From positions 1 to 32,844 of the forward strand of contig JAIORC010000354.1 of the NCBI GenBank assembly GCA_021108335.1: 32,844 nt of DNA. The letters are read 5' to 3'. Within the stretch, counting starts at the first letter, position 1, and the number at the start of each line of letters is the position of its first letter. The notes beneath the pieces are model-generated. The model was given only the letters and a program-made list of their open reading frames with translations, did no database searches and was not told where the DNA came from. Positions 16,170-24,666 of the stretch are shown piece by piece. Position numbers and translations under genes: made by a program. This stretch comes from Phycisphaerae bacterium. GTDB taxonomy: Bacteria; Planctomycetota; Phycisphaerae; SM23-33.

Positions 16170-17903
16170 TTATCGAACATCAAAAGCGAATATATGTGCT
16201 TTTTCGCCCCCCCACGTTTCTTCCGGCACAAACCGGATGGCGCTGGTTTTCACGTTCAGCGGCACACGCACAAGTCGCTGATAGTTATTCTCCATGCGAA
16301 ACACGCTTGCCCATGTGCCATCCGTGCTTTTGGCGTCTATGCGGAACGCCTTTATCATAGTTTCGGGTACGCTGCATGATTGTTGAGCAAGCGGGTAGTT
16401 ACAGCGTTGGCCGAGGTGAACCCGGTTCAGGTTACTGTCGAAAATCAGACGGACCTGTTGAATAACCTCCAACTGGGCAAAAGTGTACTCCACCCACTCG
16501 CCAGGAGCAGCCACAAAGCCGTTATCGCTGTCGGCAATCGGCCGGTCCAGACCGTTGCGTAAAGGTTCCGGAGCACCCTCAGGCGCAGAGGTCGTGAGTG
16601 TCGCCTTTTTCGTCAGTTCTGGAATCTCGCGGGTGTTCCACGGCAGATAGCAGTCATCCGCCATCAGTGTTTGCTTCAGTTCGACCATTTTCTTCTCATA
16701 GACACCGCGCGGCGTTATCCTTTCTCGAACGGCAATCGCCGCAGCAGTGCCTACGACCTGGCCCAGTGTGGCGCAGGTACCCATGACACGGGTAGCACTC
16801 ATAGCCGCATGCGTTGCACTGATATTGCGACCGGCAAAAAGAAGGTTTCCTATATTCCGTGAATACAAACAGCGATACGGAATCCCGAATGGCGATGGTG
16901 CAGGATGGAAAATCGTTGGCTCGCCGGGATGGCGAAAGCCCGCTGGGTGGTGATCGTCCATGGGCCAGCCGCCATAGGCAACCAGATCGTCGAAGTGCCC
17001 TTCGGCTCGGATATCGTTCTGTGTAAGTGTGTAGTCGCCGATGAGGCGGCGGCTTTCGCGTTTGCCCGGCAAAAATCCCACCCATTCCAGAGTCCAGTTT
17101 TCCGCCTTTTGGCAGCAGTGATTTTTGATATGATCCCATACGCCAAAGGCGATCTTCAGCAACTCGTCTCGCAATGTTTCGGCGTCATGGATGGAATCAT
17201 CCTCGCCACCGAGTTCAATCCACCAGAAATTATTAGTAGGATGAATGTCGTGATCGCGATTGGGCAAATCGGCACATCTCGGATAAGTGTACGCCCATCG
17301 CGGCGGGACGAACGGCTGCGGTCTGTCGGTTTCACGGGCCTGGATTAAGCAGCTCATGCCCATTGTTTTCTTGTCTGCAACCGGCGGTTCGATGTCTTCG
17401 TCGAACTCGCCGGCCGCCTCGCGACCAATGCGGAATTCCGCACCTGACAGTGGCGCAAGGATGGAGTCCCCGGAACAGTCGGCAAAGAGATCGGCTTCGA
17501 TATAATGCCATGTTTCGGTAGTAAGCTGCCAGGCTTTGACGGCCTTGATTCGATTGCCGTCCATTTCTATATCGTTGCAGGTACAGTTCAGCAGCAGCGT
17601 GATGTTCGGCTCGAAGCGAACTTTTTCATAGAGCACGCTGTCCCAAATCGAATAGTTTTGCAAGGGATTGCGATAGAGGTTTTCCAGGTTGATTTCTTCA
17701 ATAATACCTGCTTCACGGTTGTTCTCGCCATGAGCACCACAAACCCACATGCGGATTTCGCTGGAGGCGTTACCGCCGAGTACGGGGCGGTCCTGAACCA
17801 GTATCACCTTGGCACCATGACGCGCCGCGGCGATGGCCGCACACAGGCCGGCGAGACCACCGCCGACTACGCAAAAATCGGCACGATGTTTTTTACGATG
17901 CAT
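16170..17903 (-). CDS. FAD-dependent oxidoreductase with C-terminal carbohydrate-type domain
   Basis: A 577-residue flavoprotein of the FAD_oxidored type found in sugar clusters of planctomycetes and lentisphaeres. Residues 10-35 hold the dinucleotide fold (CVVGGGLAGLCAAIAAARHG), followed by GGNASSEIRMWVCGAHG. The second FAD motif is ADLFADCSGDSILAPLSGAE. The C-terminal FAD region is NLLFAGRNISATHAAMSATR followed by VMGTCATLGQVVG. Residues about 430-577 form an added beta-rich domain (GEWVEYTFAQLEVIQQVRLI) similar to discoidin-like modules. No signal peptide is visible. It is the last gene of the IclR unit and converges on the GH130 gene with 13 bp between the stops. It may oxidise a sugar or an uronic acid derivative; the substrate is unknown. 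Confidence 0.85.
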   Translation of the reverse strand: MHRKKHRADFCVVGGGLAGLCAAIAAARHGAKVILVQDRPVLGGNASSEIRMWVCGAHGENNREAGIIEEINLENLYRNPLQNYSIWDSVLYEKVRFEPNITLLLNCTCNDIEMDGNRIKAVKAWQLTTETWHYIEADLFADCSGDSILAPLSGAEFRIGREAAGEFDEDIEPPVADKKTMGMSCLIQARETDRPQPFVPPRWAYTYPRCADLPNRDHDIHPTNNFWWIELGGEDDSIHDAETLRDELLKIAFGVWDHIKNHCCQKAENWTLEWVGFLPGKRESRRLIGDYTLTQNDIRAEGHFDDLVAYGGWPMDDHHPAGFRHPGEPTIFHPAPSPFGIPYRCLYSRNIGNLLFAGRNISATHAAMSATRVMGTCATLGQVVGTAAAIAVRERITPRGVYEKKMVELKQTLMADDCYLPWNTREIPELTKKATLTTSAPEGAPEPLRNGLDRPIADSDNGFVAAPGEWVEYTFAQLEVIQQVRLIFDSNLNRVHLGQRCNYPLAQQSCSVPETMIKAFRIDAKSTDGTWASVFRMENNYQRLVRVPLNVKTSAIRFVPEETWGGEKAHIFAFDVR

Positions 17904-17932
17904 TGGAACACCTTTCGTTTAGAGGCTCTCAA

Positions 17933-18239
17933 TTAGCTGGCGTTTACCTCGGCGATATCATTCTCGTCGAGAATACAGTCCTGACGGTGGAGTTCCGCTT
18001 GTAGGGTTCTCGCTTCTACTTTGCGTGCAACCACACCGTCCTTGAGCGAAAGCGCCGAAGCTACACCCGCCGGCTGTGGCTACGCCGCCAAGACAGTTGA
18101 ACTGTTCGACAATCAAGGTTTTCATGCCCATACGCGAGGCAGAAAACCCCGCCGCCACTCCAGCCGGTCCGCCACCTACTACCAATATGTCCACCTCGTC
18201 CGCCGTCGGGACAGTACGCACATCACTCAACGTAAGCAT
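17933..18239 (-). pseudogene. FAD-dependent oxidoreductase with large internal deletion
   Basis: The start is intact: AGGAAGGA ribosome site, then MLTLSDVRTVPTADEVDILV, the flavin-binding GGGPAGVAAGFSASRMGMKT and NCLGGVATAG. Directly after this, in another frame, the sequence reads GVASALSLKDGVVARKVEAR and TLQAELHRQDCIL, which is the normal C-terminus of the same family, ending in TAA at 17933. So the whole middle of the gene, on the order of 1 kb, is missing. The join lies at acagccggcgggtgtagc, where GVATAG (start) and a TAAGVA-like motif (end) could have recombined over a short similarity. The original frame runs on out of phase to a stop at 17958. It is 12 nt after the IclR gene and was evidently part of that operon. 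Confidence 0.85.
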
Positions 18240-18251
18240 GACAATTCCTTC

Positions 18252-19001
18252 CTATTTTTGCAGATTTTTCATATCAACGAGAATTCCGTCAGCCGTTTCA
18301 TGCAATTGTTTCACCAGCAATGGAATCTCCTCTTTCGTAATCATATCTGTCGCAACAGCAAGAGCAGCCATCGGTGGCGAGCCTATTGCCACCGCCAGTG
18401 AGGTATTGTCGTTCAAACCATAACCCTGCGTGCGAACCTCTAAAAGCTGTTGTAACAACGCGTTAACATTGATTTCTCCGCCCATGTCTTTTTCCTGTTC
18501 CTGATAAAGCGATTTTACGTATTCCTTTGTACGTTGGGCCAACATGATCATCCCAATACTTGATCGTTCGGCTGGGTAAAGGTCACTGCCAACAATCGCG
18601 GCTTCCATCGATTTTTCCGGCCCCCCATGATACAGGTAGCACACCTGTCTGCGCCAGAGCACTCCCAGAGCCACTATCATGCCTGTTTTCTCAATCAATG
18701 TACGAATGCGGGGCAAAGCAGAGGTGAGCAAATGCGATCCGCGAAGACTCATGGCACTCAGCACGTGAATACCGGGACCGACAATATATTTTCGATCTGA
18801 TGTTCGCTCCGCCAATCCCAAATAAGCCAATGTCCCCAGAAGGCGATTAACGTGTGTGTGTTCTCGTTTGAGTTCGCGCGCCATCTCGCGACTTCCTATC
18901 GGCCGTCCCGCCGATACGAGTTGCAACAGGCACTCAGTTCCGTATTGCAAGCTTTGATTGGGTTGTGCCGGAGCACGCGTGGTATATGTTTGTTCATCCA
19001 T
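18252..19001 (-). CDS. IclR-family transcriptional regulator
   Basis: A 249-residue regulator. Residues about 17-75 form the IclR winged helix (GTECLLQLVSAGRPIGSREM, VNRLLGTLAYLGLAER). The effector domain follows (LPRIRTLIEKTGMIVALGVL, PAERSSIGMIMLAQRT, NVNALLQQLLEVRTQGYGLN). The ATG at 19001 follows AGGACAGACAC. It heads the minus-strand unit with the deleted and the intact FAD oxidoreductase, which are its likely targets. IclR proteins often sense small acids or sugar-acid breakdown products, which would suit uronate metabolism, but no ligand can be named. A palindrome at 19071-19083 is a candidate binding site. Confidence 0.88.
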   Translation of the reverse strand: MDEQTYTTRAPAQPNQSLQYGTECLLQLVSAGRPIGSREMARELKREHTHVNRLLGTLAYLGLAERTSDRKYIVGPGIHVLSAMSLRGSHLLTSALPRIRTLIEKTGMIVALGVLWRRQVCYLYHGGPEKSMEAAIVGSDLYPAERSSIGMIMLAQRTKEYVKSLYQEQEKDMGGEINVNALLQQLLEVRTQGYGLNDNTSLAVAIGSPPMAALAVATDMITKEEIPLLVKQLHETADGILVDMKNLQK

Positions 19002-19070
19002 GTGTCTGTCCTATTACGATAAATGAGCCGATTGCCCTCTTTACCGTGCTTTCCTTTGTTTGAATAATAG

Positions 19071-19083
19071 TGCTAATATAGCA
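19071..19083. promoter_or_regulatory. Candidate IclR operator
   Basis: TGCTA-ATA-TAGCA is a perfect 5+3+5 palindrome 70 bp before the IclR start. It lies in an AT-rich stretch that also repeats ATAATAG (twice within 35 bp). Position suits autoregulation of the IclR unit. Confidence 0.4.
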
Positions 19084-19526
19084 TCAAATGTGATAATAGC
19101 GTCAGTTCGGTTTGTTGTCAACCGCCATTTTACTCAAATTTGGAAGATTTTTGGTTCATCCGGATTGACAAAAATGGACACCCAACGACGCAATTTTTCG
19201 TAAGCCCCGTCATAAGCAACCAAAAACGACATGCTGAAGATTTCAAGTCCGGTTCCTCCTCGGGTATCCGGGTGTCGGTGGCTGGCCGTGTCTACCGAAA
19301 AACCGCCGCTACGTCAAATTGCGTCAGGTTAAAACAAGCCATGCAATTTCTACTGACAATTCTGTGAAATTACCCTGTTTTTTTCTTCTTTCATTCCGAA
19401 TATTTAATATAAGGTTGCGAAAATTGGGAAGTTTGAATCAATATTCCCTTAGACCCAGCCGATATCGGAGGGTCGAGGGGTTGAAGTGGGTGTCTTTGGG
19501 GCCGCCGCGTATTTTCGAGGCTGTCG
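19084..19526. other. Intergenic region between IclR unit and signalling operon
   Basis: About 440 bp without a credible gene; the short frames have no ribosome site or protein-like character. It contains the right copy of the 18-bp repeat (19146-19163). A weak plus-strand promoter candidate lies near 19415 (TTGCGA, 18 nt, CAATAT). GAGG sits 6 nt before the start of the next gene. Confidence 0.4.
19146..19163. repeat. 18-bp repeat, right copy (inverted)
   Basis: GATTTTTGGTTCATCCGG is the exact reverse complement of 8825-8842. The copies are 10.3 kb apart and both are intergenic. Confidence 0.6.
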
Positions 19527-20693
19527 ATGTCATATAGGAAAAAGCGGATACTGTTCGTGGACGACGAATTCCACTTCCTGGAAGGGCTGCGGCGTAGGCT
19601 TCGCCCATATCGTCGGGAGTGGGAGATAGTATTTGTCCAAAACGGCAAAGAAGCCCTGGGAGAAATGCAAAAGGCGGCGTTCGATGCCGTTGTCCTGGAC
19701 CTCTATATGCCCGGGATGAACGGTTTTGATCTGCTGGGAGCGATACTGGAAGACGAGCGGACAAAAGATATTCCCGTTATCGTTTTGACGGGTGGGAAAG
19801 ATCAAGATCTCAAACGGCGTGCTCTGGATCTGGGGGCGACCGACCTTCTGGGCAAACCTGTTGAGTTGGAGGATTTGTTAGCCCGGCTTCGCAGCGTGCT
19901 TCGTTTGAAAGCATACCAGGACGAAATCAAGGCCATGAATGCGGAACTGGAGCAGAGAATCGAAGAGCACACCCGGTACCTCATGCAGGCCCGAGTTATC
20001 CAGTCCTTGTCCCTGCAGGAAGAATTGCCTGTAGACGATCATATCGTGTTTACCACACACTATATTCCACACGATCTTATTGGTGGAGATTACTACGCCA
20101 TCGCGCAACTGGATATTGGCTGCTATGGTTTTTTTCTGGCTGACATTACCGGTCACGGCATCCCGGCGGCCCTGTATACCATGCACCTCCGTTCGCTCTG
20201 GAATCAGAATCGCCACTTGATCGTAAGCCCCTCTGTTTTTGCCGAGGTGATGAACGACAGCCTGTGTCGTCTCATCGAGGGAGGCGGACATTTCGCCGCC
20301 GCCATTTGTGGAATGTTTGATCTGAGGCAGGAAACGCTGACGCTCTGCAGCGCCGGCAATCCGCCGCCGCTTGTAATCCACAGCAACGACGAGTTCGAAC
20401 ACGTAAACTGCGCCGGATTGCCTCTGGGGTGTATTGAGGGCACAAGCTACGAAGAAACCGTGGTGGAGACGCGTGCCGGAGACTGTGTACTCCTGTTCAC
20501 GGATGGGGCTGTGGAAATCCGCCATGCTGCCGGAGAGTATCTCAACGCGGACGGGCTTGTGGAGATACTCCGGGAGCTGGGCTACCCTCGTTCGGATGCC
20601 GGCTTCCAGGACATCGAGGATCAGTTGCTCAAATATTCCAACCAGATAGGCTTCGACGACGACCTGACATTCATTGAAGCGCGTTTGACATAG
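19527..20693 (+). CDS. Response regulator with PP2C (RsbU/SpoIIE-like) phosphatase output
   Basis: A 388-residue protein. Residues 1-125 are a receiver domain: acidic pair Asp12-Asp13, phosphoacceptor Asp58 (VVLDLYMPGMNG), LTGG, and Lys110 (LLGKPVE). A coiled-coil linker (about 130-155) leads to a PP2C-type Ser/Thr phosphatase at about 160-388. Metal-binding acidic residues are all present: Asp188 (IGGDYY), Asp206 (ADITGHGIPAAL), Asp326 (LFTDGAVE) and Asp377-379 (DDDLTF). Such proteins usually dephosphorylate an anti-sigma antagonist in partner-switching systems, under control of a histidine kinase. No STAS antagonist or anti-sigma kinase gene is in the window, so the target is elsewhere or different. 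It is first in the signalling operon. Confidence 0.92.
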   Translation: MSYRKKRILFVDDEFHFLEGLRRRLRPYRREWEIVFVQNGKEALGEMQKAAFDAVVLDLYMPGMNGFDLLGAILEDERTKDIPVIVLTGGKDQDLKRRALDLGATDLLGKPVELEDLLARLRSVLRLKAYQDEIKAMNAELEQRIEEHTRYLMQARVIQSLSLQEELPVDDHIVFTTHYIPHDLIGGDYYAIAQLDIGCYGFFLADITGHGIPAALYTMHLRSLWNQNRHLIVSPSVFAEVMNDSLCRLIEGGGHFAAAICGMFDLRQETLTLCSAGNPPPLVIHSNDEFEHVNCAGLPLGCIEGTSYEETVVETRAGDCVLLFTDGAVEIRHAAGEYLNADGLVEILRELGYPRSDAGFQDIEDQLLKYSNQIGFDDDLTFIEARLT

Positions 20694-20732
20694 ACCCCTG
20701 AAAATAAATTGGCACCAAACAAGGAGAACGTC

Positions 20733-21527
20733 ATGGAATGGATAAGACATCGTTGGATACGTATTCCGCTCATTCTGCTAATGGCTGTTTTTGTATTTAC
20801 GGGCGGCTGCGGGCAGACGAAAAAGCAACCGAAGAAAGAACTGCTCATCTATTGCGGTATTACAATGATTAAGCCGATGACCGACATCGCGGAAATCATT
20901 GAAGAACAGGAAAATTGCAAAATTATTATTATAAAAGGCGGTTCCGGTAATCTTCTCAAGTCGATCAAAACCAACAAGGTTGGCGATTTGTATTTGCCGG
21001 GGTCGGATTTCTACATCAAAACCTGTTTGCGGGAAGGCCTTGTTACCGAAACGGTTCATGTTGGACACAACAAGGCTGCGATGATGGTGCAGAAGGGCAA
21101 TCCGAAGGGGATTACCGCTGACCTCAATAATCTCGCGTCGAAGGAATACTACGTCGTGATTTGCAATCCAAACAGCGGCAGTATCGGCAGGGAGACAAAA
21201 AAGATTCTTGATAAAAAAGGCATTTTTCAGAAAGTCCAGGATAACGCCCGCGACATAACAACAGACTCAAAAGACCTGAGCCTTGCACTGATCAACAAGC
21301 AGGCCGATATTGTCATTAACTGGTATGCGACATCCACCTGGCCGGCAAACGAACCTTACGTCGAAGTGCTGCCGATTGACGAGAAATATGCCGCAAAGAA
21401 GAAGCTGGTTATCGGTCTGCTCAAGACGGCGGAGCATCCTGAAATCGCCCGCAAGTTCATGGAATACGCCGCTTCTGGCAAAGGCCATGAATTGTTCAGA
21501 AAATACGGTTTATACGACGTAAAGTAA
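20733..21527 (+). CDS. Periplasmic substrate-binding lipoprotein (ModA/PstS-like fold)
   Basis: A 264-residue binding protein. The start is ATG at 20733 with AAGGAG 6 nt upstream; a TTG at 20709 is in frame but lies before the ribosome site. The signal IPLILLMAVFVFTGGC places the lipid on Cys26. The mature part starts LLIYCGITMIKPM and contains GGSGNLLKSI, GDLYLPGSDFYI, NPNSGSIGRETKKIL and AASGKGHELFRKYGLYDV, typical of class II binding proteins for oxyanions. No permease or ATPase gene accompanies it. It lies 20 nt before the histidine kinase gene, so it more likely presents its ligand to the kinase sensor domain than feeds a transporter. The ligand might be molybdate, phosphate or another anion; not determined. 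Confidence 0.85.
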   Translation: MEWIRHRWIRIPLILLMAVFVFTGGCGQTKKQPKKELLIYCGITMIKPMTDIAEIIEEQENCKIIIIKGGSGNLLKSIKTNKVGDLYLPGSDFYIKTCLREGLVTETVHVGHNKAAMMVQKGNPKGITADLNNLASKEYYVVICNPNSGSIGRETKKILDKKGIFQKVQDNARDITTDSKDLSLALINKQADIVINWYATSTWPANEPYVEVLPIDEKYAAKKKLVIGLLKTAEHPEIARKFMEYAASGKGHELFRKYGLYDVK

Positions 21528-21547
21528 CCCTGAAGGAGTAGCCTGCA

Positions 21548-24118
21548 ATGAATGGTATTCTGAAAGAGCCTATACAGCGAAAGGTATTGTTTCTGGCGAT
21601 TGTCTTCGTCGCTACATTTGTCGTCTTGCTCACGTCGGAGGGATACATGAATCGCCTTTCGCGGGATCGCGACTCGGCAATTCACAATCAACAGGCCCGT
21701 CGCGCCATCGGGAAAGTCATCCTCAGAAAACTGATCCTGATAGAATTTAATCTTGGCAGACTTGCAACGACAAATGACCGCAGGGACGTCGACGCTTTCG
21801 ACAAAAAGATATCGTCTTCCATCGGGGACATCGAATCGGCGCTGAGTGTCCTGCGAAACGGCGGGGACTACGAAGACGTTTTGCCCGCCAATTTTGCCGA
21901 CGTGAACGAAATTCGGGAGCATATGTCGTTCGTTGTGGACAAAAACAGTGGATACGTTATCGAGGTCATCGAGTTGACCCCCAGAATTCTCGATATCAAG
22001 CAGGCCTCCGCTGACCTTCTTAGGGCTGTCAACGAGAAGCTCATCGCCTCAAACAACAGCGAAAAGATCGCCTCTCAGAAACAAATCGACCTGCTCCAGA
22101 AACAGGCCCATGCGTTCCTCCTGCGTTCCCGTGAATTCGCGAACAGGATATTCTATGACACCAATCTGAAAATCCAGCATCTTGAACTGGAGCAAGCCGA
22201 ATCAATTCGTCACTTTGCCTTGGCCCGTTACATCATTATCGCAATTTTCGGACTTGGAATGATTTGCATATGTGTCCTCACAATTCGTCAGACAGGAAGT
22301 ATTATCGAAGAACGTCAGTGTGCATGGGAAGAAGTCGCCATGCACCGGAATCACCTTACGCAACTTGTGGAGGAGCGTACTGCAGAACTGACAAGGACCA
22401 ACGAGGAACTCAGTGCCGAGATTGACGAGCGCGAACGGATGGAGGAAGCCTTAAGGACAGAGAGAGACAAGTTACTGGTTCTTATGGCCGGTTTGGCTGA
22501 TATGGGAATCGGCATTGACATTGTGGGAACGGATCACAAGATATTGTTTCAAAATCGAACACGGGAGGAGAGATTCGGCGATCTCGTGGGAAAGGCGTGC
22601 TACGAGGGATACATGGGACGCGACAAGCCTTGCGATGCCTGTCCCATGTTACAGGCCGTAACCAGCGGCAATACCGAAAGTACGGAAGTTGCGACTCCCG
22701 ACGGCAGGCAGTATGAAGTAGTCGCCGCTCCCCTGATCAACGCCGAAGGAACCATTGACAGTGTTGTGGAAGTCGTCAGCGATATTACAAATCGCAGACG
22801 CGCGGATGAGCAACTGCGATTTGCCAAGGAAGCTAGCGAAAAAACCGGCTTTGAATTGGCCCAGACAAATGAGCAGTTGGAACGGTTATTCACTGCCATT
22901 CCGTCCATCCTGATAGGCCTGTCTGCCGACCATAAGGTTATCCGATGGAATAAAGAGGCTGAGGACATATTTCAAATCCCTCAAAACCAGGCAATGGGGC
23001 AACAGTTCGGGTACTGCGGGGGGTTCCGCGAATTGGAGAAGATCAACGACGGGCTGTCCAGGTGCGTAGAGAACCGCCAGGTTGTTACCCTGGAGGAAGT
23101 CCGATTCCAGTGTTCCGACGGGAGTGAGGCTTTTCTCGGATTGACGTTGAATCCGTTCGGGGCGGACGACGATGGAGACGGGGACGGCGGCGTCCTGATT
23201 CTCGGCTCGGACCTTACTGAACGGAGGATACTCCAAAGTCAACTTACCCAGGCACAGAAGCTTGAATCAATCGGTCAACTCGCAGCCGGTATCGCCCACG
23301 AAATCAACACGCCGACACAATACGTCGGAGACAATACGCGGTTCCTCCAGGACAGCGTTACGGATGTATTCGACCTGCTGGAGCAATACGACCGCCTGTT
23401 CCTGGCGGCTAAAGAAGATAGTGTCAATCACGAAATAATAACGGAAACGGAAGCCGTCGCGCAGAAAGCCGATGTAGAATATCTCCGCGAAGAAATTCCC
23501 AACGCGATCCGGCAATCACTGGAGGGGTTGTCTCGCGTATCCTCGATTGTTGCCGCCATGAAGAACTTCTCGCATATCCATGGGGAAGAAAAGACTTCCG
23601 TCGATCTTAACCAGGCTATTGAGAATACCGTTACGATTGCCAGAAACGAGTGGAAATACGTCGCCGAAGTTAACATGAACTTTGCCCCGGACCTTCCGCT
23701 GGTGTCTTGCCTGCAAGACGAACTCAACCAGGTCTTCATGAACCTGATCATCAACGCCGCCCACGCCATCGGCGATACGACGGATGAAGCCAACGGCGAA
23801 AAGGGAACCATTACGATTGACACGCGTTACGACGACGGCTGGGTGGAAGTGCGCGTCAGCGATACCGGGTCGGGGATTCCGGAGGAAATACGGAACAAAA
23901 TTTTCGACCCGTTCTTCACCACCAAGGAAGTGGGTAAAGGAACGGGGCAGGGATTGGCTATTTCGCATTCCATCGTGGAGAAAAAGCACAGTGGCAAAAT
24001 CAGCTTTGAAACGGAATCCGGCAAAGGCACGACGTTTATTGTCCGCCTGCCCCGGCATAACGAGTCGCAGGAGAATGAACCCGAACCAACGAAGACGGAA
24101 GAAATGTCCGTGGCGTAA
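21548..24118 (+). CDS. Membrane sensor histidine kinase with two PAS domains
   Basis: An 856-residue kinase. TM1 is at about 14-32 and TM2 at about 228-247 (YIIIAIFGLGMICICVLTI). They enclose a mostly helical periplasmic sensor region of about 195 residues. A coiled coil (about 255-305) follows. PAS1 (about 310-415) contains three cysteines, Cys351, Cys362 and Cys365, in CYEGYMGRDKPCDACP. PAS2 is at about 440-565. The H-box is IGQLAAGIAHEINTPTQYVG with His584 as phosphoacceptor. The ATP-binding part has NLIINAAHAI (N box), DTGSGIP (G1) and GKGTGQGLAIS (G2). There is no fused receiver, so the phosphate probably goes to the REC proteins of the same operon. GGAG lies 9 nt before the ATG. Confidence 0.93.
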   Translation: MNGILKEPIQRKVLFLAIVFVATFVVLLTSEGYMNRLSRDRDSAIHNQQARRAIGKVILRKLILIEFNLGRLATTNDRRDVDAFDKKISSSIGDIESALSVLRNGGDYEDVLPANFADVNEIREHMSFVVDKNSGYVIEVIELTPRILDIKQASADLLRAVNEKLIASNNSEKIASQKQIDLLQKQAHAFLLRSREFANRIFYDTNLKIQHLELEQAESIRHFALARYIIIAIFGLGMICICVLTIRQTGSIIEERQCAWEEVAMHRNHLTQLVEERTAELTRTNEELSAEIDERERMEEALRTERDKLLVLMAGLADMGIGIDIVGTDHKILFQNRTREERFGDLVGKACYEGYMGRDKPCDACPMLQAVTSGNTESTEVATPDGRQYEVVAAPLINAEGTIDSVVEVVSDITNRRRADEQLRFAKEASEKTGFELAQTNEQLERLFTAIPSILIGLSADHKVIRWNKEAEDIFQIPQNQAMGQQFGYCGGFRELEKINDGLSRCVENRQVVTLEEVRFQCSDGSEAFLGLTLNPFGADDDGDGDGGVLILGSDLTERRILQSQLTQAQKLESIGQLAAGIAHEINTPTQYVGDNTRFLQDSVTDVFDLLEQYDRLFLAAKEDSVNHEIITETEAVAQKADVEYLREEIPNAIRQSLEGLSRVSSIVAAMKNFSHIHGEEKTSVDLNQAIENTVTIARNEWKYVAEVNMNFAPDLPLVSCLQDELNQVFMNLIINAAHAIGDTTDEANGEKGTITIDTRYDDGWVEVRVSDTGSGIPEEIRNKIFDPFFTTKEVGKGTGQGLAISHSIVEKKHSGKISFETESGKGTTFIVRLPRHNESQENEPEPTKTEEMSVA

Positions 24119-24142
24119 CCCTCAAGACAGGGAGAACAAAAA

Positions 24143-24610
24143 ATGATAGTGAAAAAACCCGTTACCGCGATCATCAAGGAAGGTCACGGCGTCCTCTCCG
24201 TAGATGCCGACGCCACGGTCTTGATGGCATGCAAAAAAATGCGATATCACAACGTCGGCAGCCTGGTTGTGATAAGCGAGAAGGGTGCGCCGTCGGGCAT
24301 TGTTACCGAGCGCGACCTGCTCAACAAAGTGCTCGCCGAGGAGAAAGACCCCAGAGACATGATCGTGAGGGACGTAATGACCGACGGGGTGGTTTCCATA
24401 GACTCGCTGGTTTCCATTCCCGAGGCACAGATAGTTATGGCCAGGCATAGCATCCGCCATCTGCCGATTATTGAAGACGGGCTTCTGCTGGGAATGATAT
24501 CCATACGGGATATTTTTGCGCATCAGCTTGCCGCGGTGAAATCGCTGTTGAGGCAGCAGGCAAACCCGCCGGAAAACCTGGACGAGGAGTTTCCTGACTT
24601 GCCGGAGTAA
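24143..24610 (+). CDS. CBS-domain pair protein
   Basis: A 155-residue soluble protein made of two CBS motifs. The first is at about 8-68 (GVLSVDADATVLMACKKMRY, NVGSLVVISEKGAPSGIVTE, ending RDLL). The second is at about 75-130 (VRDVMTDGVVSIDSLVSIPE, HSIRHLPIIEDG, GMISIRDIF). The last 25 residues form a short charged tail. CBS pairs commonly bind adenine nucleotides or S-adenosylmethionine and report energy state. It begins 24 nt after the kinase gene, with GGGAG before the start. Its place between kinase and response regulators suggests it adds a nucleotide input to the same pathway, although a partner is not shown by sequence. Confidence 0.92.
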   Translation: MIVKKPVTAIIKEGHGVLSVDADATVLMACKKMRYHNVGSLVVISEKGAPSGIVTERDLLNKVLAEEKDPRDMIVRDVMTDGVVSIDSLVSIPEAQIVMARHSIRHLPIIEDGLLLGMISIRDIFAHQLAAVKSLLRQQANPPENLDEEFPDLPE

Positions 24611-24666
24611 TACCAGATTCAGTCCGGGAAAAGCCGGCAACGCTCCGGCTGTGGAGAATGTGATCA

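Noticed and set aside
19878-20750. Long minus-strand frame (290 codons) opposite the PP2C response regulator
   Set aside because: The plus-strand protein carries all receiver and phosphatase residues; the antisense frame shows no domain.
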